This document shows, piece after piece, positions 51,690-59,876 of a DNA stretch of 64,000 nt. Position 1 is the stretch's first letter, and every line of letters begins with the position of its first letter. Position numbers and translations under genes: made by a program. This DNA comes from Lachnospiraceae bacterium (lineage in GTDB: Bacteria > Bacillota > Clostridia > Lachnospirales > Lachnospiraceae). The DNA is taken from positions 62,001 through 126,000 of the forward strand of contig CAJTBO010000005.1 in assembly GCA_910573755.1 (NCBI GenBank), written 5' to 3'. Below the pieces are notes generated by a model. That model ran no database searches. It saw nothing but the letters and a program-made list of their open reading frames with translations, and was not told the DNA's origin.

Positions 51690-52913
51690 ATGGGGCAATA
51701 TATCAAAATAGAAATAAAACGGCTTTTTCATACATTGCCCGGCTTTTTTCTGGCTGTGTCCGGGGTGTTGCTGCTGGGAGTGTTTTTCCTGCTGCTGGCA
51801 GGGCATTTTTTGCCGGAGGTATTGGAAGTAAAACCATTTCGGGTCGGATTTTGCGCAGAGGGCGGTGACATGATGTCAGAGTATGTCAGGGAGTATGTTC
51901 AGCAGATGGAGAGTACGGAAGGTCTGATAGAATTTTGTGAGATGCAGAGCCGGGAAATAGAGGCGGCACTGCGGGAGGGAGAACTGGCGGCAGGTATTAT
52001 GATCCCGGAGAGGACTGCAGAATCTATTATGGACGGAACCAATATCCCGATTCGGGTATTGCTCAGCGGCGGAACAGATACGCCGGAGCGTTATCTGCAG
52101 AGTGAATTGCTTTTGGTTCTGACAGAATGCGGAGCGGCATTGATCGACGTACCGCAGGCGGAGACGTTGCTTTTATACGAATTGCAGGCTGAAAATCCCG
52201 AGGAACTGGGAACAGTGCTTGATTTATTTCATATGGGCCTGGTGCTTGAACGTGAAAACTGGTTTGAGAAGGAGACGGTCAGCGCCTTTGGCAGTATCGA
52301 TACAGAAACATATTATATGGCGGCAGGGATGACACTGCTGTTTCTTTTTTGGGGGTTGGGAAGCGGAAGTTTTTTCAGGGAACAGGAGAAAAATCTGCCG
52401 CTTCTTTTGGAGAGACAGGGAATCCCGCTTTTTTTTCAGCAAGGGGTAAGGCAGGTATTGTTTATCGGGCTGTATCTGATACCGGTTCCGATACTGTATC
52501 TGGCGGCAAATGCAGGCGGCGCAGGGATGGCTGTATCGCCTGCTGCGGCAGATTCCGGCAAAACCGCAGTCGCTTTGGCGCTTTGCGGCGCTATGCTGGC
52601 AATGCAGTGCGGTTTTTTCTTTCAGCTTGCACCTACCACCGGCAGCGGGATTTTCCTGAACGGCATCTGGGGGCTGATCGGATTTTTCGGAGCAGGCGGG
52701 GTATTGCCGACAGTTTTTCTCCCAAGGAATCTGGCCGGAGTATGCAGCGCTTTTCCGGCTGGAATCTGTATGGAATTTTTCCGGCAGATTATATCGGAAA
52801 AAAGAGGGGCGGAAGTACAGGTGATAAAATGCGGTATTTTGTGGTGTCTTTTCTTTGGAGCAGGAGGACAGCTTCTTTTTTACGGGAGGCAGTGGAGTAA
52901 AAAGAGAAAATGA
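51690..52913 (+). CDS. ABC-2 type permease, first subunit
   Basis: A 407-residue permease with the usual ABC-2 layout: one N-terminal helix (about 15-40), a large external domain (about 45-210, 'VGFCAEGGDMMSEYVREYVQ') and five or so C-terminal helices (about 215-400). The external domain includes 'AGIMIPERTAESIMDGTNIP', typical of the YhgE/ABC-2 arm. It overlaps the next permease gene by four bases (ATGA), so the two are probably made in equal amounts and pair as a heterodimer. Confidence 0.83.
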   Translation: MGQYIKIEIKRLFHTLPGFFLAVSGVLLLGVFFLLLAGHFLPEVLEVKPFRVGFCAEGGDMMSEYVREYVQQMESTEGLIEFCEMQSREIEAALREGELAAGIMIPERTAESIMDGTNIPIRVLLSGGTDTPERYLQSELLLVLTECGAALIDVPQAETLLLYELQAENPEELGTVLDLFHMGLVLERENWFEKETVSAFGSIDTETYYMAAGMTLLFLFWGLGSGSFFREQEKNLPLLLERQGIPLFFQQGVRQVLFIGLYLIPVPILYLAANAGGAGMAVSPAAADSGKTAVALALCGAMLAMQCGFFFQLAPTTGSGIFLNGIWGLIGFFGAGGVLPTVFLPRNLAGVCSAFPAGICMEFFRQIISEKRGAEVQVIKCGILWCLFFGAGGQLLFYGRQWSKKRK

Positions 52914-54253
52914 AACAAACGGGAATCTGTCTTTGGATGATGATAAAACGGATGGGAAAATATCCTGTATATTGGGGGCTTCTGCTGTTGTTTCCGGCGG
53001 CGCTTTTTATAGTGCCGGAATTGAATAGAGCGGTGGATGAGGAGCGGATCTTGGTCGGGTATGTGATAGAGGAGACAGACGGGGACGATACGAAAGAGGA
53101 AGGGCAGGCAGCAGCCGGAAGCGGAACGGAAAAAGAAAGGGAGGCAGCCGCCGGGAGCGGTGCGAAAGGGGAAAGGCAGGCAAAGCAGGCAGCCGCCGGG
53201 AGCATAGCGTACAAAGGGACGGAAACCGGAAAGAAGTCTTACAGCAGACAACTGCTCGACGGAATAGAATATAAACTGCGGGAGGAAGCAGAACAGATAA
53301 CCGGAATATCAGAGGGTACAGAAGCGACAGAAGAAAATATGCCGGGTGTGACAGCGGCGGCTGGCAGAAGAAAATTATTTAAATATATAAAATATACCGA
53401 TCTTGCCGAAATGAAGGAAGATATTCTGACAGGGGAGGTATCCTGCGGCGCTGTTTTTGATAAGGAGTTTGCGGAAAAGGTACAGAGGCAGGATTACTGG
53501 CATTGCGTTACTTTATATGTTCCGGAAGGGATGAATGTGGGCGGTATGGTGCAGGAGGATATTTTTGCGCGGATCTATCAGGCGTATTCCGCCCTCTGGT
53601 ATGCGGAACTTCTGGAACAGCAGGGATATCAGATAAAACCTGAAGAGGTACTTCAGAAGTTTTCTGAATATCAGAAAGAGGGCAGGGTTTTTGCGGTAAG
53701 TTATGAAGAACCGGGGAAAATGGATGAAGGGATTCAGAATACGGCGGGAAACGGGAGGAATATTTCCAACGTGCTGTCTCTCAGGGGTGTTCTTGCTTTT
53801 CTGACACTTTTGTCAGCTTCGTTGGGAGCGGTGGATGGAAGCCGGGACAGAAAGAGAGGCGTCGGAAAAGGAATATCCTGCAGGCGCAGCCTTGCGGCGT
53901 GTGCCGTAGGAGCGCCGGTTTTACCGGCGGTATTGCTTTTGGTCTGCGGTATGCTGTTTACGCATATCAATATGACAAATGTGTCATGTGCGGGTACGGA
54001 AAAGCCTGCATATATGGCGTGGATCATTACGGAAATTGGCAGTGCCTTTTTATACGGAATCGCCCTGTGGCTGTCTGCAGTATTTTTCAGCAGGCTTCTG
54101 CCGGAGAAATTACTGGAAGGCATAATGCCGTGTTTTCTTCTGCTCGTTCTTTTGTGCTGTCCGATCTTTTTTGATCTGGGAGAAACCGTACCGTTTATTG
54201 ATCATTTGTCAAAACTGTTTCCGGTCACGTGGTATCTGGAGTTTTGGGGATAG
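52910..54253 (+). CDS. ABC-2 type permease, second subunit, with Ala/Gly/Lys repeats
   Basis: A 447-residue partner permease with the same layout: an N-terminal helix (about 20-38), a large external domain (about 45-280) and about five helices after residue 285. The external arm begins with a low-complexity insert (about 62-100) made of near-repeats of 'AAAGSGTEKERE' and 'AAAGSGAKGERQ', which looks recently expanded from short tandem DNA repeats. 'GEVSCGAVFDKEFAEKVQRQ' and 'HCVTLYVPEGMNVGGMVQED' match the ABC-2 arm of its neighbour. It ends the unit; no clear terminator follows on the plus strand. Confidence 0.82.
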   Translation: MKQTGICLWMMIKRMGKYPVYWGLLLLFPAALFIVPELNRAVDEERILVGYVIEETDGDDTKEEGQAAAGSGTEKEREAAAGSGAKGERQAKQAAAGSIAYKGTETGKKSYSRQLLDGIEYKLREEAEQITGISEGTEATEENMPGVTAAAGRRKLFKYIKYTDLAEMKEDILTGEVSCGAVFDKEFAEKVQRQDYWHCVTLYVPEGMNVGGMVQEDIFARIYQAYSALWYAELLEQQGYQIKPEEVLQKFSEYQKEGRVFAVSYEEPGKMDEGIQNTAGNGRNISNVLSLRGVLAFLTLLSASLGAVDGSRDRKRGVGKGISCRRSLAACAVGAPVLPAVLLLVCGMLFTHINMTNVSCAGTEKPAYMAWIITEIGSAFLYGIALWLSAVFFSRLLPEKLLEGIMPCFLLLVLLCCPIFFDLGETVPFIDHLSKLFPVTWYLEFWG

Positions 54254-54542
54254 GTAGTGAACGGAGTATTATATATGAGAAAAAGAGGGATCGGTGCCAC
54301 GCTCATTTTATGTGCTTTTTCGATAGCTTCTGCAGCCGCCTCTTCATCCATACCCAATGTCTGTCTCAGCGAATGATCCGAATTTTGGATCAGTTTCGCA
54401 ATTTCCTTATGTAGATACAAAGAAACGATTATCCACAGGTATTTAAGAATTGCGGCGGGAATATTCTGCTGGCTGGCATTAATTATGATATGAAGAGTAA
54501 AAAGCATGCCTGTAAGATTGAGAAGTATATGTGTCGATGAAA
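54254..54542. other. Gap without a supported gene
   Basis: On the minus strand a frame from 54507 to 54202 stays open and contains 'YLHKEIAKLIQNSDHSLRQT', but it lacks a ribosome binding site, overlaps the permease gene and matches no family I know. It may be a remnant. Nothing else was recognised. Confidence 0.25.
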
Positions 54543-54583
54543 TGATAAAATAAAATACCCCGCAGGCATCTGCCGGCGGGGTA
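54543..54583 (-). terminator. Terminator of the ptb-buk transcript
   Basis: On the minus strand TACCCCGC (54583-54576) pairs with GCGGGGTA (54563-54556), followed by TTTTATTTTATCA. It lies 17 bases after the buk stop. Confidence 0.88.
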
Positions 54584-54600
54584 AAAAGCTGAATTGCTTT

Positions 54601-55671
54601 TTATTTATATTCCAACGCTTTCTCTTCGCCGTTTACTACCCGCAGGCCGCCCTGCACAAGAGCGAGCAGTTCGTCCTCACCCGGATAGACTGTAACAGGA
54701 GCGAGGAAGCCGCAGCGCTCCTTCAGGCCGGCAACCACTTCCTTATCATACGCGATACCGCCGGTGATGATGATCTGGTCGATCTTACCGGAAAGTACGC
54801 ATGCCATGGAGCCGATATCTTTGGAAACCTGGAAGATGAAAGCCTTTCTGAACAGATCGGCTTCTTTGCTGCCGTCTGCCACCATCTTTTCCACTTCGCG
54901 CATATCGTTTGTGCCGAGCAGAGCGTTAAATCCGCCCGCGCCTACGATCTTTCTGTAAACTTCTTTTTCGGAATATTTGCCGGAGAAGCACATTTTGATC
55001 AAAGCGCCGGAAGGTACGCCGCCTGCACGCTCGGGAGAGAATGCGCCGTCGCCGTCTAAGGCATTGAATACGTCCACAACCTTACCCTGCACATGCGCAC
55101 CCACCGAAACGCCGCCGCCCATATGTACGACGATCAGATTCAGGGCATTGTAGTCTTTTCCGGATTCCGCGGCATAGCGCTTTGCAACCGCCTTCTGGTT
55201 CAGCGCATGAAAGATACTGATCCTCGGAAGTTCAGGAACACCGGAGATCCTTGCCTCGTCACAGAGTTCATCTACCACTACGGGATCTACGATATAGCTG
55301 GGTTTTCCGATGGAATCTGCGATCTCCTTTGCAAGGATACCGCCCAGGTTGGAAGCGTGCTGGCCGGAAACGCCGATCTCCAGATCGCGTACCAGCGCAT
55401 CGTTTACAGCATAGGTGCCGCCGGGGATCGGTTTCAGCATACCGCCTCTGCCCACAACGACATCCAGTGAATTTACGTCAAAATCTTTGGATTTCAGGAA
55501 GTCCAGAATAATATCCCTGCGGAAATCCTTCTGGTCGATGATGGAATCGTAACGCGCGATCTCTTCCGTAGAGTGGCGGAGAGTCTCGTCAAATAATAAG
55601 GTTTCATCCTCAAAAATACCGATCTTGGTGGAGGTGGAACCGGGATTGATCACTAAGCTTTTCACAGACAT
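54601..55671 (-). CDS. buk: Butyrate kinase
   Basis: Buk turns butyryl phosphate and ADP into butyrate and ATP, the energy-yielding last step of this butyrate route. The 356-residue protein belongs to the acetokinase family: '[19 protein letters not shown]' at the N-terminus, '[20 protein letters not shown]', '[20 protein letters not shown]', '[14 protein letters not shown]' and '[14 protein letters not shown]'. These are butyrate-kinase forms, distinct from AckA. AAGGAGAAC lies before the ATG on the minus strand. ptb is 12 bases upstream in the same transcript. The operon is separate from thl-etfA and read from the opposite strand. Confidence 0.95.
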   Translation of the reverse strand: MSVKSLVINPGSTSTKIGIFEDETLLFDETLRHSTEEIARYDSIIDQKDFRRDIILDFLKSKDFDVNSLDVVVGRGGMLKPIPGGTYAVNDALVRDLEIGVSGQHASNLGGILAKEIADSIGKPSYIVDPVVVDELCDEARISGVPELPRISIFHALNQKAVAKRYAAESGKDYNALNLIVVHMGGGVSVGAHVQGKVVDVFNALDGDGAFSPERAGGVPSGALIKMCFSGKYSEKEVYRKIVGAGGFNALLGTNDMREVEKMVADGSKEADLFRKAFIFQVSKDIGSMACVLSGKIDQIIITGGIAYDKEVVAGLKERCGFLAPVTVYPGEDELLALVQGGLRVVNGEEKALEYK

Positions 55672-55683
55672 GTTTGTTCTCCT

Positions 55684-56598
55684 TTACTTTTTAAGTGTTT
55701 CTGCAGCAAGAGCGGCAAGGGCGATGGAATTTACCTTCACTTCACAGGTATCGGAACGGGAAGTCAGGATGACCGGAGCCTTTGTACCTGTCAGGATATT
55801 TCCGTTCTTTACATCCACCATATGTACGATGGCTTTGTAAACAAGGTTTCCTGCGTGAATGTCGGGGAACAGAAGAATATCCGCGTCTCCGGCAATCTTT
55901 CTATCAAGCGCGCCCTTTTCTTCTGCGGCTTCTTTATATAATGCGATATCCAGAGACAGAGGACCGTCCACGATACAGTCTTTGATCCTGCCTTCTTCGT
56001 TCATCTTTGTCAGTTCGGCGGCATCCACCGTAACAGGCATCTTCGGATTCACCACTTCCACAGCGGCAAGAGGCGCTACCTTGGGACAATCTACGCCGCA
56101 GGCTTTTGCCACTTCCACCGTGTAATTAATGATCGTTACCTTGTCCTCCAGAGTCGGATACGGCATGAAAGCCACATCTGTCAAAAACAGAAGACGGTCG
56201 ATGCCGGGTACTTCAAATACACAGACATGGGACAGCGGTTGTCCGGTACGAAGCCCTACTTCCTTGTCAAGGACACTCTTTAAGAACGTCTTTGTGTCCA
56301 GAAGCCCTTTCATATACATGTCGGCTTTGCCGTCATGTACAAGCTGTACAGCCTTCAGGGAAGCTGCCACCGTGTCCGTTTCGTTGATCACGGTATATTC
56401 GCCCATATCCATACCAAGTTCAGCGGCGATTTCGTTTATCCTTGCTTCGTCACCGACTAAAATGGCATCGGCGATACCGCGCTCCTTCGCAGCTTTTACG
56501 GCTTCCAGCACAGCCTTATCCTGAGCAACTGCCACAGAAAGAGTTTTCTTTTTGCAGGCAGAAACCCGGGAGAGTAGATCAGAAAAATTCTTGCTCAT
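55684..56598 (-). CDS. ptb: Phosphate butyryltransferase
   Basis: Ptb exchanges CoA for phosphate on butyryl-CoA. The 304-residue protein has the Pta/Ptb fold: 'SVAVAQDKAVLEAVKAAKER' and 'ADAILVGDEARINEIAAELG' at the start, 'MYMKGLLDTKTFLKSVLDKE', 'HVCVFEVPGIDRLLFLTDVA' and 'DILLFPDIHAGNLVYKAIVH' near 230-250, the latter close to the family's substrate loop. The length is that of Ptb rather than the longer Pta proteins. AAAGGAGCG precedes the ATG on the minus strand. A promoter with a 17-base spacer lies about 75 bases upstream. Confidence 0.94.
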   Translation of the reverse strand: MSKNFSDLLSRVSACKKKTLSVAVAQDKAVLEAVKAAKERGIADAILVGDEARINEIAAELGMDMGEYTVINETDTVAASLKAVQLVHDGKADMYMKGLLDTKTFLKSVLDKEVGLRTGQPLSHVCVFEVPGIDRLLFLTDVAFMPYPTLEDKVTIINYTVEVAKACGVDCPKVAPLAAVEVVNPKMPVTVDAAELTKMNEEGRIKDCIVDGPLSLDIALYKEAAEEKGALDRKIAGDADILLFPDIHAGNLVYKAIVHMVDVKNGNILTGTKAPVILTSRSDTCEVKVNSIALAALAAETLKK

Positions 56599-56669
56599 TT
56601 TCTTCGCTCCTTTGTTTTCGTTTATCGTATTAATATTTATGCTTTATTCCGCATAAATTTTCTGTTAAA

Positions 56670-56698
56670 ATAGTATCACTTAGACGAGGAAAAATCAA
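56670..56698 (-). promoter_or_regulatory. Promoter of ptb-buk
   Basis: On the minus strand TTGATT (56698-56693), a 17-base spacer and TACTAT (56675-56670). No Rex-type palindrome was seen here, only a TGTTAA half site near 56663. Confidence 0.65.
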
Positions 56699-56752
56699 GA
56701 AATAAGCAATAGTTTAAGTAGTAAAAATAGTTTTGTGGGGTAAGTTACGCAT

Positions 56753-58417
56753 ATGACAAGAACAGATAAGAATGTAATAGGTGTGGACTTTGGCAGTGAT
56801 TCCGTGCGTGCTGTCGTTGTGAAAGCAGAAACAGGTAAAGTATTGTCAACAGGAGTATCCTTTTATTCACGATGGAAACAGGGAAAATATCAGTGGCCTG
56901 AGCAGGCGATTTTTCGTCAACATCCTCAGGATTATCTGGACTCTTTCACCGAATGCGTCAGAGGTGCACTCAGAGAACTTTCAGAGGAAGAACGCCAGAA
57001 AGTAGCAGGGATCGGAATTGATACAACGGGTTCAACACCGGTGCCGGTGGATTCAAATGGAACGCCTCTGGCGTTGCTTGAGGAATTCAGCGGAAATGAA
57101 AATGCAATGTTTTATTTGTGGAAAGATCACTCGGCGCATAAAGAAGCTGATGAGATATCTAAAGCATTTTCTGCAAGAGGAGATATAAATTACTGTAAAT
57201 TTACGGGGACCTATTCTGCAGAATGGTATTGGGCCAAAATCCTGCATGGAATCCGTACAGATAAAAAGGTTCGTGAAAAGGCTTATGCATGGGTAGAACA
57301 TTGTGACTGGATGGTCGGACTACTGATAGGGAATACAAAACCTGAAACCATGTATCATAGTGCCTGCGCGGCAGGATATAAAGCGCTCTGGAATAAGGAA
57401 TGGGGAGGATTGCCAGATGATGGGGTATTGGGGAAGATTGATCCGTATCTGAAAATGGTCAGGGAGCATTATGGAACTGCGCCCGAGGCAGCGACGGTAT
57501 GTGCGGGCAACATGAGTGAAGAGTGGAGGACTCGTCTGGGACTTTTGCAGAATATAAAAGTTTCCGGAAGTTCTTTTGATGCACATGCAGGGGCGGTAGG
57601 GGCAGGCATAGATGAAAAAATGCTGGTCTGTGCTATTGGAACTTCTGCGGTGGACATGGTCGTAATGAAGACAGAGGAGCTCAGACATGTCAATATAAAA
57701 GAATTAACAAGATTTGGCGGTTTAGCGGAAGATGCGATATTACCGGGATATGTGGGGATTGAAACAGGACAGTCAGCATTTGGTGATCTGTTTGCATGGT
57801 ACAAACGGCTTTTGCTTTGGCCGCTGGAAACACTCGGCGATATTGTTGAAGGAGATATCTGTAAACTGATTTACGAGAAAACAGAAAAAAGGATGCTGTC
57901 TCTTTTGGAAAAAAGCGTGGAAAAACTGTCGGGAGAGACTGTTTTTCCTGTAGCATTGGACTGGTTCAACGGAAGAAGATACCCGGATGCAGATGACTTT
58001 CAACGCGGTGTGATCAGTGGGCTTTCTATTGGAACTGGTGCGCCGGAAATTTACAGGGCATTGGTGTTTGCGGCGGTAGCAGGGCTGAATCGTATTCTGT
58101 GTGGATTTGAGAAGGCCGGAGTTTCGATTGACCGGGTGAGGGCTGTAGGTGGTATCTCCAGAAAATCAGAGTATATCATGCAGATGATGGCTGATGTAAC
58201 AGGGCGGGAGATAGCAGTTCTGGATGTGGATCAGACCTGCGCGCTGGGAGCTGCAGTTTATGCCGCGATGGGAAGCGGATGCTATGAAAATATTCATGAG
58301 GCTCTTTTACGCATGGCTGCAAAAGAAGAAAAGCGATTCTATCCTGATAAAGAGAGGGCGGAACATTATAAAAAATACTATCAGGATTACTTACGGACAG
58401 CAGAGAGAATGAATTAA
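56753..58417 (+). CDS. FGGY-family carbohydrate kinase (ribulokinase-like)
   Basis: A 554-residue sugar kinase of the FGGY family. The N-terminal domain has 'VIGVDFGSDSVRAVVV' (phosphate loop) and 'AGIGIDTTGSTPVPVDSNGT'; the middle has 'SWYFCK'-like 'KFTGTYSAEWYWAKI' and 'VEHCDWMVGLL'; the C-terminal domain has 'CAIGTSAVDMVV', 'PVALDWFNGRRYPDADDFQR' and the ATP motif 'AVGGISRKSEYIMQMMADVT'. The NGRR motif and total length are typical of AraB-type ribulokinases, so the likely substrate is a ketopentose or a related ketose. It is followed by a LacI regulator and a sugar ABC importer, which points to one catabolic locus. There is no araA or araD in the window. Confidence 0.85.
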   Translation: MTRTDKNVIGVDFGSDSVRAVVVKAETGKVLSTGVSFYSRWKQGKYQWPEQAIFRQHPQDYLDSFTECVRGALRELSEEERQKVAGIGIDTTGSTPVPVDSNGTPLALLEEFSGNENAMFYLWKDHSAHKEADEISKAFSARGDINYCKFTGTYSAEWYWAKILHGIRTDKKVREKAYAWVEHCDWMVGLLIGNTKPETMYHSACAAGYKALWNKEWGGLPDDGVLGKIDPYLKMVREHYGTAPEAATVCAGNMSEEWRTRLGLLQNIKVSGSSFDAHAGAVGAGIDEKMLVCAIGTSAVDMVVMKTEELRHVNIKELTRFGGLAEDAILPGYVGIETGQSAFGDLFAWYKRLLLWPLETLGDIVEGDICKLIYEKTEKRMLSLLEKSVEKLSGETVFPVALDWFNGRRYPDADDFQRGVISGLSIGTGAPEIYRALVFAAVAGLNRILCGFEKAGVSIDRVRAVGGISRKSEYIMQMMADVTGREIAVLDVDQTCALGAAVYAAMGSGCYENIHEALLRMAAKEEKRFYPDKERAEHYKKYYQDYLRTAERMN

Positions 58418-58496
58418 ATCATAGTCTGCGTGTAATAGAGCAGAGTATACGGAGTTCTGCGTTTCGGAAGACAACGTTTATGAAAAAATAAAAAAT

Positions 58497-58541
58497 GGTG
58501 CTGAGCTGCAGTGTTGAAAGCTGTGGCTTGGCACCCTTTTT
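58497..58541 (+). terminator. Terminator after the FGGY kinase gene
   Basis: GGTGC (58497-58501) pairs with GCACC (58531-58535) and inner arms AGC/GCT and CAG/CTG extend the stem; CTTTTT follows. Confidence 0.85.
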
Positions 58542-58627
58542 GTTTTGTAGGAGAATGCTTCGGATTTCCGGACTTGCATCTTGCGTGTCAGAAAATTGTA
58601 TCATTTGGTAGTTTTTCATATGGTTTC

Positions 58628-58782
58628 GTGCACAAGCACGTGATGGAGAAAATACTTTTGTGAAAATGTTATAAAAATAAAGTTGAAAACCAAGAAAAAT
58701 AGTAAAATTTATTGTTTATTTAGCACTATTGACGTTTTGTGGGCACGATGGTAATATAAAAATACAAAGTGTGCTCGAACAC
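58628..58782 (+). promoter_or_regulatory. Promoter and twin operators of the lacI-sugar transport locus
   Basis: TTGACG (58729-58734), a 17-base spacer and TAATAT (58752-58757). Two similar 12-base sites flank it: GTGC-ACAA-GCAC (58628-58639) and GTGC-TCGA-ACAC (58771-58782). The second lies just past the transcription start, where a LacI-type repressor would act; the first is 143 bases upstream and could allow looping. The remainder of the 58542-58811 gap is AT-rich with nothing else recognised. Confidence 0.55.
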
Positions 58783-58811
58783 GAAAATAAACCACGAGGA
58801 AGGGAAAGAAG

Positions 58812-59837
58812 ATGGCAGTAACAATCAAAGAAATTGCAGAGTATGCAAATGTTTCAAGAGGAACGGTTGATCGAGCACTTCATGGAAGAGGCGGCGTAAA
58901 ACCGGAGGTGGAGAGAAGGATTCGGGCTATAGCAGAAAATATGGGATATAAGCCCAATTCTGTTGCTAAAGCATTATCAAATTTAAAGAAAAAAATGACA
59001 ATAGGATTATTGCTGCCGAGCGTGAAGAATCTCTTTTTTGCAGATTTGATCCGTGGAGCGATGGATGCCAAGAAGGCGCTGGAAGATTATGGGGTTGAGA
59101 TTAAACTGGTAGAGATGCGTGGATATGATCCTGAAGAACAGCTGGAAAAGATAGAAGAGATTTTAAACCAAAAGATAGATATATTGGCATTAACACCATT
59201 TGATGATCCCAGAATAGCCAAAAAGATTGATGAAATTGTCAAATCAGGTATGAAAGTTTTTACGATCAATTCTGATATTCATGGAACCCAAAGATGCTGT
59301 TACATAGGAACAGATTTTGTGAACAGCGGGAAACTGGCAGCAGGATTGATCGGTTTGATGAACAGGCAGGCAAAAGTTCTGGTTGTAAACGGATCTCCAC
59401 AGCTTTTATCGCAAAGTCAAAGAATTAAAGGTTTTTTGGATACAATAAAAGGCAGATATCCTGGTATCCATGTGGTGGATGTAGTGGTTTGTAATGAAAA
59501 TGATTACAGGGCGTATGATCTGGTCAGAGAAAAATTAAAAAATAATATTGAGATTGATATGGTTTATATTGTGGGAGAAGGTATCTGCGGAACCTGCCAG
59601 GCAATTTCCGAATTTCAGAGAAAAAGAATAGATGTGGTTTGTTATGATGATGTGGCACACACAAAAGAATTGTTTTATGAGGGGAAGATCAGCGCAACAA
59701 TCTGTCAGCAGCCGTATCAGCAGGGGTATCATGCGGTACAGCAGTGTTTTAACTGGTTTATAGAAGCATCAGATCAGATGAAGGATACGGTGCTTCTTGA
59801 AAATGTTATTAAGATCAGAGAATCATTTTTTGAATAG
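58812..59837 (+). CDS. LacI-family transcriptional regulator
   Basis: A 341-residue regulator. The N-terminal DNA-binding domain (1-55) is 'VTIKEIAEYANVSRGTVDRA' followed by 'LHGRGGVKPEVERRIRAIAE' and the hinge 'KPNSVAKALS'. The ligand domain (about 62-335) is of the periplasmic-binding type ('IGLLLPSVKNLFFADLIRGA', 'DILALTPFDDPRIAKKIDEI', 'IDVVCYDDVAHTKELFYEGK'). The form TVDRALHGRGGV is typical of regulators of pentose and polyol loci. It lies before the importer genes on the same strand and probably controls them and itself through the flanking GTGC-type sites. The inducer is unknown. Confidence 0.93.
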   Translation: MAVTIKEIAEYANVSRGTVDRALHGRGGVKPEVERRIRAIAENMGYKPNSVAKALSNLKKKMTIGLLLPSVKNLFFADLIRGAMDAKKALEDYGVEIKLVEMRGYDPEEQLEKIEEILNQKIDILALTPFDDPRIAKKIDEIVKSGMKVFTINSDIHGTQRCCYIGTDFVNSGKLAAGLIGLMNRQAKVLVVNGSPQLLSQSQRIKGFLDTIKGRYPGIHVVDVVVCNENDYRAYDLVREKLKNNIEIDMVYIVGEGICGTCQAISEFQRKRIDVVCYDDVAHTKELFYEGKISATICQQPYQQGYHAVQQCFNWFIEASDQMKDTVLLENVIKIRESFFE

Positions 59838-59876
59838 ATAGTAGGAAATGAAAGAGAATAGGAAAGGAGGATGTTT

